The translations under genes and the position numbers were made by a program. From NCBI GenBank assembly GCA_017429525.1, contig JAFROT010000044.1, forward strand, positions 1 to 45,950: a DNA stretch of 45,950 bases, in the 5' to 3' direction. Of this stretch, positions 8,510 to 15,231 are shown piece by piece; position 1 is the stretch's first letter; each line of letters begins with the position of its first letter. The notes under the pieces are model-generated. The model made no database searches, was not told where the DNA came from, and worked only from the letters and a program-made list of their open reading frames with translations. This DNA comes from Bacteroidaceae bacterium (GTDB lineage Bacteria; Bacteroidota; Bacteroidia; Bacteroidales; Bacteroidaceae).

Positions 8510-8998
8510 ATGAAGTATCGTCGACTCATCTTCTACGTCATCATCTTCTTTGCCCTGGGCTTGGCCGTAGGTCCACTGGCCATCGTCCTTGCGCTCATCG
8601 TGCCGCTTATCGACTATCTGATCAGTCAGTACAAGGCGCGTGAGACTTATCCCGACGCTTCGTCAGTGCCCACTCATCCGTTGGAAGTCAGCGCCTTGGA
8701 TGCTCCGTCTACAGAGCCTTCCGATACCATTCTCGTCAACCCTACTCGTGGCAGCGAACCTGTTGGCGTCATCCTTGTTTACGACGATGAGGGTCTTTTT
8801 TTCTATGATGGCAACGTCATTCACAAGGCGGATATCGTCGATGTTACCTTCAACAATGCAGCCACACCCTACACCCCCAACGACTATCAAGTCGTCATCG
8901 CCACCCGCAACTCAGCCTGCTCACGCATCAGGATTCCTGTAGGTGCTGACAGCGGCTGGGCCATGGAGGTCGTCGCGCAAATCAAAAAGCATCTTTGA
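8510..8998 (+). CDS. Small membrane protein with a soluble C-terminal domain, family unknown
   Basis: I do not recognise this 162-aa protein. The N-terminus holds a hydrophobic hairpin (about residues 5-40: FYVIIFFALGLAVGPLAIVL, then ALIVPLIDYL). A polar linker follows, then a soluble domain from about 74 that looks beta-rich (VGVILVYDDEGLFFYDGN; YQVVIATRNS) and ends in a short helix (GWAMEVVAQIKKHL). The codons and spacing (19 bp after the winged-helix gene) suggest one transcript with that regulator. It could be a modulator of the regulator or an unrelated small membrane protein. Confidence 0.65.
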   Translation: MKYRRLIFYVIIFFALGLAVGPLAIVLALIVPLIDYLISQYKARETYPDASSVPTHPLEVSALDAPSTEPSDTILVNPTRGSEPVGVILVYDDEGLFFYDGNVIHKADIVDVTFNNAATPYTPNDYQVVIATRNSACSRIRIPVGADSGWAMEVVAQIKKHL

Positions 8999-9000
8999 GT

Positions 9001-9170
9001 GACGAATCGTTATGAATGACGAATGATGAATGACGAATATAAGTTACCGGTTCTTTGAAGGTAAATCTTATTCATCATTCGTCATTCATCATTCGTCATT
9101 CATCATTCGTCATTCATCATTCGTCATTCATCATTCGTCATTCTTCGTTCGTCATTTGCTTACTGTCATT
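9001..9170. repeat. GAATGAC-type inverted and tandem repeat, copy 1
   Basis: Left arm: GAATGA/CGAATGA units at 9012-9040. Centre: a small inverted motif (taagttacc ... ggtaaatctta). Right arm: at least four copies of a 14-bp unit (attcatcattcgtc) at about 9070-9145. The arms are complementary, so the whole can fold into a long hairpin. The same layout, including the GTTACC/GGTAA centre, recurs at 14229-14375. It starts immediately after the stop codon of the preceding gene. Confidence 0.8.
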
Positions 9171-9198
9171 CATCATCCGTAAATAGCTTTATTTAGTT

Positions 9199-9212
9199 AA
9201 ATAACGTTATTT
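9199..9212. promoter_or_regulatory. Perfect 14-bp palindrome AAATAACGTTATTT, candidate PadR operator
   Basis: AAATAACGTTATTT is a perfect palindrome about 50 bp upstream of the promoter for the pspC-padR operon. PadR-family proteins often repress their own operons by binding AT-rich palindromes near the promoter. Assignment to this PadR is inference. Confidence 0.4.
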
Positions 9213-9237
9213 CTTTGTGCTTTTACAGTACTATGTA

Positions 9238-9268
9238 TTGCAAGGTACTAATATTTGACCTACCTTTG
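9238..9268 (+). promoter_or_regulatory. Promoter of the pspC-padR operon (TTG-N20-TACCTTTG)
   Basis: TTG at 9238-9240 and TACCTTTG at 9261-9268 are spaced 20 bp. The first ATG of the operon is at 9357, leaving a leader of about 80 nt. Confidence 0.75.
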
Positions 9269-9356
9269 CTCCCGCTTAAGCAAACGTGCTCATGGAGTAG
9301 GGGACGCCTGAAGCTGTGAGGACGTGTATCGTAAAACATCAAAATCCAATTTGATT

Positions 9357-9545
9357 ATGGCACAAGGAAGACTGACACGTTCACGTTACAACAAATGGCT
9401 GGCTGGCATCTGCGGCGGCATCGCCGAGTATTTCGGCTGGAATGCCGATGCGCTGCGCCTAGTGTGGCTCGTGCTTACCGTAGGCACTATGTTCTGTGGT
9501 GGTATCATCTACTTGATTCTGTGGCTCATCATGCCGCAGGAGTAG
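9357..9545 (+). CDS. Small PspC-domain membrane protein
   Basis: A 62-aa PspC-domain protein. Family members sit in the inner membrane and are linked to envelope-stress responses. The sequence RSRYNKWLAGICGGIAEYFG (residues 7-26) is the PspC signature, followed by WNADALRLVWLVLTV and one strongly hydrophobic segment ending LILWLIMPQE. The start at 9357 (MAQGRLTRS) gives the standard short form; an upstream in-frame start at 9324 adds residues with no family match. It heads an operon with a PadR regulator and a much larger PspC-containing protein. Confidence 0.9.
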   Translation: MAQGRLTRSRYNKWLAGICGGIAEYFGWNADALRLVWLVLTVGTMFCGGIIYLILWLIMPQE

Positions 9546-9596
9546 GAGTTGCAATTCACAAATGGTAAATCTTAAATCGTCAAATTGTAAATCGAT

Positions 9597-9923
9597 ATGG
9601 TTGACGTAACAAATGCCAAATCCCAGATGCGCAAAGGGATGCTGGAGTACTGCATCTTGTTGCTGCTGAAGCGGCAGCCGGCTTACGCCTCCGACATTAT
9701 CCAGCAGCTGAAAGAAGCTGAACTGCTGGTGGTCGAAGGCACGCTCTACCCGCTGCTGACGCGTCTGAAGAAGGACGGCCTGCTCGCCTACGAATGGCAG
9801 GAGAGCACACAAGGGCCGCCCCGCAAGTACTATGAACTGACCCCGCTCGGACAGCAGTTCCTCGATGAACTTGACAAGGCGTGGGGCGAAATCTCCAACA
9901 CAGTAAATTATTTGAAGCAATGA
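9597..9923 (+). CDS. PadR-family transcriptional regulator
   Basis: A 108-aa winged-helix repressor of the short PadR subfamily. Visible family features are MLEYCILLLLKRQPAYASDI (about residues 15-34), the recognition region with EGTLYPLLTRLKKDGLL (about 47-63) and the wing GPPRKYYELTPLG (about 73-85), then a C-terminal dimerisation helix. PadR genes beside PspC-domain genes are common in Bacteroidota, and the regulator probably represses this operon until an envelope or ligand signal. Its stop overlaps the next start (ATGA at 9920-9923), so the two are translationally coupled. Confidence 0.92.
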   Translation: MVDVTNAKSQMRKGMLEYCILLLLKRQPAYASDIIQQLKEAELLVVEGTLYPLLTRLKKDGLLAYEWQESTQGPPRKYYELTPLGQQFLDELDKAWGEISNTVNYLKQ

Positions 9924-11815
9924 AAAAGAATATAACCATCAACCTTTGTGGGCGCCTCTTCGCCATTGACGAGGATGCCTACGAGATGCTCGCCACCTAC
10001 GAGCAGTCGCTCCGTAATTATTTCCGCACGCGTGAGGGCGGCGAGGAGATAGCCGAGGATCTGGAGGCGCGCATCGCTGAGCTCTTCGACGAATTGAAGG
10101 CGAAGGGCGTCGAAGCAATAAATATAGATCACGTGCGCGAGGTCATCCATAGGATTGGAAGGCCGGAAGAGATGGAGGGAGAGGCTCCCCATTCAGCCCC
10201 CGAAGGGGCTGCGGATGCTTCGTCCTCTGCCAACAACGGACCAGAAGCCCCCTCGGGGACTGTAGAGGGTGCGAGTAAAGCTGCCAAACGCCTCTATCGT
10301 GACCCCGACGACAAGAAGCTGATGGGCGTGCTGTCAGGCTTCGCTGCTTACTTCGGCGGCGATGTGCTGTGGTGGCGCCTGGGCTATGCTGCCATTGTAC
10401 TGCTGTCGTTCGCAGGCTCGTCGTACAACTTCCTGTGGTTCCTGCCCCATCAATACCTCTATTTTCATATCTATTTCTGGGGCATCGCCCTTATCATCGC
10501 CTACGTCCTCCTCGCCGTGCTCATGCCTGTGGCCGAGACGCCCGAGGACCGGCTGCGCATGAAGGGTAAGGAGGTGAATCCGCAGAATCTGGCTGAAGAG
10601 ATAAGCCACAACCGGCCCACCTCCAACCCCTCCTCAGGGGAGGGGCGTCCGGGCTGGCAGTATGCAAGCGGAAACGAATCCCCCTCCCTTAGGGAGGGGA
10701 AAGGGGTGGCCCAGCACCGTGGCCCCTCTGGTTGCCTTGGTTGCATCGGCGGCTTCTTCGTAGCCTTGTGGACGGTCATCTCAACCCTCTTCCGCTGGTG
10801 CATCTATGCCTTCGGCGCCTTCCTCGCCGTCATGTGCCTCATCGGCATTGTCTGCCTGACCGCTTTCGCTGTGAATCCCTTTGAATTTCTAAAGGAAGGC
10901 GACAGCTTCTTCCGGACGGAGGAGTTTGCAGCGCTCGTTCCTACGTTGACCGTTCCTTTCTACATCTTCGTGGTAGCCGCAGGTATCGTCCTTGCCATCA
11001 CGGCCTACGCGCTCATCCACAGCCTCTTGAACGAGTTCAAGCAGATGCCCTCCATGCCCTATCGCCAGCGCATCGCCCTGCTCGTCATGTGGATAGCCGG
11101 ACTGGCTGTGGCAGGCGCTGCCATAGGTTATGGATTCCCAAAACTCATCAAGGCATCGGAGGAGTACAGCAGGCAGGAGTGGCAAAAACACGATGCTCGC
11201 GAGCGTGCCGAGAACACGCACGATGGCATCTATGTCAATCCTCACGAATGGAATTTCCTGCAGGACAATGGTTGGAAGATTCTGAATGCTCAAGGCTGCA
11301 ACGACCGCTTCACGACTACAGGGCAGCACCTCTCGGGCGACCGCGATGTCCGCTATCTCGATTGTTACGATGACAATCACCGCCAGCGCTACCGCGTGGA
11401 GCGGGCAGACACCCTCCAGCCCGGCACCTACCGCCTGACCTGTGCAGCCCGAGCCAATGGCACAGGAGTTTGCATCTATGTCATTGTAGGCGACCAGAAG
11501 CCTCAGTTCAAGGAGATTCCTGCTATGGGCAACACGGGAGGCGACATCTGGGTAGAGGCTGACAAGTTCGTCCATTACCATAAGGACGTTCCTATTCCCT
11601 CTGACTCTGTCGCTTACGGCAATCAGCAATGCGAATTGGTTGAGGTCAACGACCACAAAGGCTACGGCTGGAACTGCATCACCTTCGAGCCCATCCGCGT
11701 CACCGCTCCCACCGTCATCCGCTATGGCCTGACCTCCGACAATACCTTCACAGGCAAGACCTGGCTCGGCCAGTGGTTCTCCGCCACCGACTTTCAGATC
11801 ACCCGTGTGGAGTGA
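9920..11815 (+). CDS. Large PspC-domain membrane protein with in-frame palindromic repeat insertions
   Basis: A 631-aa inner-membrane protein. Residues 1-90 form a soluble region typical of Bacteroidales PspC proteins (CGRLFAIDEDAYEML, HVREVIHRIGRPEEM). A PspC segment follows (about 115-210: RDPDDKKLMGVLSGFAAYFG, then two hydrophobic spans), then about 275-320 and 340-420 with more membrane segments (four or more in total), and a C-terminal extracytoplasmic domain of about 200 residues. The start at 9920 overlaps the padR stop. Two Pro/Ser/Gly-rich linkers (about residues 92-115 and 232-265) are encoded by GC-rich palindromic elements, described separately, and do not look like conserved protein. 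The role is likely envelope-stress sensing, inferred from PspC and PadR context. Confidence 0.82.
   Translation: MKKNITINLCGRLFAIDEDAYEMLATYEQSLRNYFRTREGGEEIAEDLEARIAELFDELKAKGVEAINIDHVREVIHRIGRPEEMEGEAPHSAPEGAADASSSANNGPEAPSGTVEGASKAAKRLYRDPDDKKLMGVLSGFAAYFGGDVLWWRLGYAAIVLLSFAGSSYNFLWFLPHQYLYFHIYFWGIALIIAYVLLAVLMPVAETPEDRLRMKGKEVNPQNLAEEISHNRPTSNPSSGEGRPGWQYASGNESPSLREGKGVAQHRGPSGCLGCIGGFFVALWTVISTLFRWCIYAFGAFLAVMCLIGIVCLTAFAVNPFEFLKEGDSFFRTEEFAALVPTLTVPFYIFVVAAGIVLAITAYALIHSLLNEFKQMPSMPYRQRIALLVMWIAGLAVAGAAIGYGFPKLIKASEEYSRQEWQKHDARERAENTHDGIYVNPHEWNFLQDNGWKILNAQGCNDRFTTTGQHLSGDRDVRYLDCYDDNHRQRYRVERADTLQPGTYRLTCAARANGTGVCIYVIVGDQKPQFKEIPAMGNTGGDIWVEADKFVHYHKDVPIPSDSVAYGNQQCELVEVNDHKGYGWNCITFEPIRVTAPTVIRYGLTSDNTFTGKTWLGQWFSATDFQITRVE
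10194..10262. repeat. Palindromic element F inside the PspC-like gene
   Basis: Left hairpin CAGCCCC-CGAA-GGGGCTG (10194-10211) and an imperfect inverted copy at 10242-10262 (CAG..GCCCCCTCGGGGACTG) flank about 30 bp. It is read in frame as a Ser/Ala/Pro/Gly linker. The arms differ in sequence from elements A-E, so it is probably a separate subfamily. Confidence 0.55.
10613..10714. repeat. Palindromic element A inside the PspC-like gene
   Basis: A 102-bp (34-codon) element with near-matching ends (CGGCCCACC... / ...GGGTGGCCCAG). Each arm contains a CCCCTCC/GGAGGGG hairpin. The core carries GCAAGCGGAAACGA, which also occurs in element C in the same orientation relative to the coding strand. Its length is a multiple of three and the reading frame passes through it without a stop. 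Confidence 0.85.
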
Positions 11816-11866
11816 ACACATTACTATCCCATAGGAGCTATATTCCAAAAATAAAATGGAACGAAC

Positions 11867-14227
11867 ATGAACAAGACAAGCATTATCACCGCCCTGCTTG
11901 CCCTCGCCACTATGGCAGGGCAGGCACGAGAGAAGATGCAAGTGTGGGAGCATCCCGCGACTGAGTACGGAAACGTCTATGGCGACGGCTACTTCAACCT
12001 GTCCTTTGACGTGACGAAGGTGGAACTGAAGGAGGACGAGACGGTGGTGTACGCCACCGTGATGCTGCGGTCGGAATATCAGTTCCAATTCGTCAGCGGC
12101 ACCTACCTGAAGGCAGGTTACCTGCGTTATGCCCTGAAGTCCGCCGACGGGATAGAACTTGACAAGTACGTCCATACGGGGCGTGACGGTCGTTGCGACA
12201 TCGTCTTTCATTTCCAGCCGTTGCCGCAGGGCACCCGCTCGTTCGACTTCATCGAAGGCGATGGCGAACGTGCTTTCCAAATCAAGGGTATCAAGCCCGT
12301 GGAAGAACGATGGAAGCAGTTGTTCCCCTCATATTGGCGCGACGTGAATGGCGATTGGAAGATCGCATTCTTTGAGGATCGCATTATCTACGACTGCCGG
12401 TTCTGGACATACAAACGATGCGACGTGAACCCGAAGACGGGCGAGGCCGACATCGTCATGAGCACTGCTGGCGAAGAGCTCCACGTCAAAGTCGGGAAGA
12501 ATAAAAAAGGTACGCGCGCGATTCGGATTGGTGGTCATCAGGCCGCGTATAGCATGATTACCAGTCGCTTCCTGCCCGACTATCCGACTAAGGACACCCG
12601 CACAGACTTCGTGGATACAGGCTATGCGACAGACACCGTGACGGTAGTCGGTTGGATAAAGGATTTCCCCGAAAAGTGGGGGAAGAAGCAGACCTTCGAG
12701 TTCGGCTACGAAGACTTCCTCACGGACAAGCAGGAGAGCGCCTATGCCGACTTGGACTCCTTGGGACGCTTCATGGTGAAGATTCCTGTCCTGAACAGCA
12801 CTGAATTCTTTGGCGACTGGAAGCACTGCTTCCTCCGTACTATGTTCGAGCCTGGCAAAACCTACTTCCTGCTCTACGACTTCAAGGAGGGTCGCCGCTT
12901 CGTCATGGGCGACGACGCCCGCCTGCAGAACGAGCTCTTCAAGTACCCGCTCGATTGGGAGTCAATTCGCATGGCTGAGGGTGGCGATTTCGACCAGTAT
13001 ATCGCGTCGGTGGATAGCCTGCTCAAAGCTCAGTATGCCTATATTGACGACCTCTGCGAGGCGCATCCCTCGCTCTCCACCCGCTTCCGCCTGTATCGGC
13101 GAGGCAACACACTCTGCCAGCAGGCCGGGGATTTCGGTCAGGCACGCTTCAACAACAAGGATCTTCAATTCCCCGAAAGTGCCCGCCGCTATGCCTACGA
13201 CACGTTCTGGACGCAGATGGAGCGACCCTACACCCTGCATCGCGACCTCTGCGGCTTCCTGCGTGATTATCTGGATGATGCCAAAAGTGCGCACGCCCGC
13301 CCGTTCACGTGGAATCCAACCGAGTATGTTCAGGACCTTGTGTCGAATGACGAGGAACGGGCTTTGGTCAACCGTTGGAAGGATTGGGTAAAAGAGGCTA
13401 ATGAGGCCATTCTTCAGGCAACGACGATGGAAGAGAAGCAGCGGCTGGCCGATGAATTCAATGCCGGGAATGCCGAACTGAATGCAGGAATGACTAAAAT
13501 TCTCAATGGCCCCAAGGCCACCCGTCTCTTCAATGAGAAGTATCTCTTAGCTCGACTGAAGACTTGGCAGTCGGTGCTGGACTCGTTGGGCGCCGACCCG
13601 TTCATCAAGGATATGCGCCTCACACAGACGGTGGTTCAAGAACTCGACCAGAACCGCGCGTCGCTGTCGGCAGAAGTCCTCGACACGCTGAGAGCGATGG
13701 TCGCTAATCCCACCTGCATCGCGATGGTCGAACGACAGAACGACCACTACATCGCCATCGAGAACCGCGAGTTCGACAGGCTGGTACTTAAGTCGTCCGA
13801 CAGCCTTGCAGGCATCAGTGAAGGCGAGGCCCTGCTGCAGAAGATCCTCGAACCCTACAAAGGCAAGTTCGTGCTGCTCGACATTTGGGGCACTTGGTGC
13901 GGACCTTGTAAAGAAGCCCTCAGCCACTCCGCCGAGGAGTATGCCCGCCTGAAGGACTTCGACATCGAATTCCTTTATCTGGCCAACAACAGCCCGCAGG
14001 AGTCGTGGGAGAATGTCATCAAGATGTACGAGGTAACCGGCGACAACGTGGCCCACTACAACCTGCCACGTGAACAGCAAGCCGCCATCGAGCGCTACCT
14101 CGACGTCCACTCCTTCCCCACCTACAAGCTCTTCGACCGCGAAGGTCGTCTGCTGGATATCAAGGTTGATGCCCGCCAGCTCGATGATTTAGTTCGGTTG
14201 CTTGAGCAGTTGAAGGGTGAAGAGTGA
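11867..14227 (+). CDS. Secreted TlpA-like thioredoxin-domain protein
   Basis: A 786-aa exported protein with a C-terminal TlpA/thioredoxin fold. The signal peptide is residues 1-20 (MNKTSIITALLALATMAGQA). The active site GTWCGPCK lies near residue 675, with the cis-Pro region in HSFPTYKLFDREGRLL. TlpA-type proteins act as periplasmic thiol-disulfide reductases. The long N-terminal part has no domain I recognise. Residues around IAFFEDRIIYDCRFWTYKR and SRFLPDYPTKD, and the C-terminal NNSPQESW and HYNLPREQQAAIERYL, match the protein at 43571-45538, so the two are paralogues; this one has an added N-terminal region of about 130 residues. It lies 51 bp after the PspC-like gene and may be co-transcribed with it. 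Confidence 0.85.
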   Translation: MNKTSIITALLALATMAGQAREKMQVWEHPATEYGNVYGDGYFNLSFDVTKVELKEDETVVYATVMLRSEYQFQFVSGTYLKAGYLRYALKSADGIELDKYVHTGRDGRCDIVFHFQPLPQGTRSFDFIEGDGERAFQIKGIKPVEERWKQLFPSYWRDVNGDWKIAFFEDRIIYDCRFWTYKRCDVNPKTGEADIVMSTAGEELHVKVGKNKKGTRAIRIGGHQAAYSMITSRFLPDYPTKDTRTDFVDTGYATDTVTVVGWIKDFPEKWGKKQTFEFGYEDFLTDKQESAYADLDSLGRFMVKIPVLNSTEFFGDWKHCFLRTMFEPGKTYFLLYDFKEGRRFVMGDDARLQNELFKYPLDWESIRMAEGGDFDQYIASVDSLLKAQYAYIDDLCEAHPSLSTRFRLYRRGNTLCQQAGDFGQARFNNKDLQFPESARRYAYDTFWTQMERPYTLHRDLCGFLRDYLDDAKSAHARPFTWNPTEYVQDLVSNDEERALVNRWKDWVKEANEAILQATTMEEKQRLADEFNAGNAELNAGMTKILNGPKATRLFNEKYLLARLKTWQSVLDSLGADPFIKDMRLTQTVVQELDQNRASLSAEVLDTLRAMVANPTCIAMVERQNDHYIAIENREFDRLVLKSSDSLAGISEGEALLQKILEPYKGKFVLLDIWGTWCGPCKEALSHSAEEYARLKDFDIEFLYLANNSPQESWENVIKMYEVTGDNVAHYNLPREQQAAIERYLDVHSFPTYKLFDREGRLLDIKVDARQLDDLVRLLEQLKGEE

Positions 14228-14228
14228 A

Positions 14229-14375
14229 TAATCTCGCTTCGCTCGGAATGACGAATGACAAATGACGAATGACAAATGACGAATGACAAATGACGAATAA
14301 GAGTTACCTTCAGGATTGGAAAGTAACTTTGATTCGTCATTTCGAGCGCAGCGAGATTCGTCATTTGTCATTCCT
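14229..14375. repeat. GAATGAC-type inverted repeat, copy 2
   Basis: Begins within bases of the TlpA-like stop codon with ATCTCGCTTCGCTCGGAATG, then tandem GACGAAT/GACAAAT units to about 14299. The centre GAGTTACCTTC ... GGAAAGTAAC is an inverted repeat. The right arm returns as CGTCATTTCGAGCGCAGCG and CGTCATTTGTCATTCC. The overall architecture equals copy 1 at 9001-9170, and the palindromic head recurs at 18226-18265. Confidence 0.8.
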
Positions 14376-14443
14376 CCTGGTTTCTCTTTCGTCCTGAATT
14401 GATAAGTTCAACAGCAGCAGGGAAGAAATAATTTCCCATTTTC

Positions 14444-14474
14444 TTGTCGCTATCGGCAAAATATGATACTTTTG
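14444..14474 (+). promoter_or_regulatory. Promoter of the CAT-like gene (TTG-N20-TACTTTTG)
   Basis: TTG at 14444-14446, 20 bp, then TACTTTTG at 14467-14474, matching the Bacteroidota consensus. The ATG is at 14533. Confidence 0.75.
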
Positions 14475-14532
14475 CAGCGAAATCAAGGGAAGAACTTGCC
14501 GATAAGAACGTCAAGCCTTTCCGTACAATGCT

Positions 14533-15165
14533 ATGCACACTTACCATCCGATAGACGTTCAGAACTGGGAGCGACGAGAGATCTACGAGCATTTCTCGCG
14601 CTTGAAGACGCCGCATTATGCCGTGGCCGCTAATATCGACGTGACGCGACTGCTGGAGTATAAGCGGCAGCACCGACTCTCGTTCTACCTCTCGCTCATT
14701 TACCTGGCCACGCAGGCGCAGAACGGGCTGGAAGCCTTCCGTATGCGCATCAAGGACGGCAAGCCTGTCGTCTACGACCGCATCCACACCAATTTCACCC
14801 ACAAGCGACCTGATGAGCAGGTGTTCCATTTCTACACGGCGCCCTTCGAGGGCTCGTTGCATGAGTACGTCGCAGCCACTTCGCTTGCCATCGCTGAGCA
14901 GACAACGCTTTTCGCAGGCATGGCCCCCTTGCAGAATGTCGTCTATTACTCCTGTGCCCCGACGCTGGACGCCACCGCAATTACGAATCCCGGTCTCGAC
15001 AGCGCCGACGACGCCATTCCCCGTATCAACTGGGGGCGCTATCAGCAGCGCGATGGCCGATGGCTGCTGAATGTCACCGTGACGGTCAACCATCGCTTCG
15101 TAGACGGCTATCATATCGGGCTCTTCTTCCAGCGTCTGCAAGCGTTGATAGACGACCTCAAATAG
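14533..15165 (+). CDS. CatA-like O-acetyltransferase (chloramphenicol acetyltransferase family)
   Basis: A 210-aa member of the trimeric CAT family (PF00302), which moves acetyl from acetyl-CoA to a hydroxyl. The C-terminal motif VNHRFVDGYHIGLFF (residues 185-199) keeps the catalytic His187 and structural Asp191 of the HHxxxDG motif, though the first His is Asn here. Length and N-terminal pattern (HYAVAANIDVTRLL, LSFYLSLIYLATQA) are typical. Chromosomal CAT-like proteins are common in Bacteroidales and often do not confer chloramphenicol resistance, so the substrate is unknown. It has its own promoter and is followed after 66 bp by the M28 peptidase. Confidence 0.88.
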   Translation: MHTYHPIDVQNWERREIYEHFSRLKTPHYAVAANIDVTRLLEYKRQHRLSFYLSLIYLATQAQNGLEAFRMRIKDGKPVVYDRIHTNFTHKRPDEQVFHFYTAPFEGSLHEYVAATSLAIAEQTTLFAGMAPLQNVVYYSCAPTLDATAITNPGLDSADDAIPRINWGRYQQRDGRWLLNVTVTVNHRFVDGYHIGLFFQRLQALIDDLK

Positions 15166-15231
15166 CGAGTGGCTTAGGCGTCGGACCTCCTTCGTCGAGT
15201 CATAAATATGAACTTCAAAATATCGGTAGTC

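Noticed and set aside
9060-9170. Regular ATTCATC/ATTCGTC repeats that could be read as a CRISPR array
   Set aside because: Units are about 14 bp with no unique spacers between them, they have an inverted counterpart, and there are no cas genes.
10889-12280. Long minus-strand open frame opposite the PspC-like and TlpA-like genes
   Set aside because: Crosses the boundary of two well-supported plus-strand genes and has no recognisable domain.
14533-15165. Acquired chloramphenicol resistance gene
   Set aside because: Family membership is clear, but the first His of the HHxxxDG motif is Asn and there is no mobile-element context, so resistance cannot be claimed.
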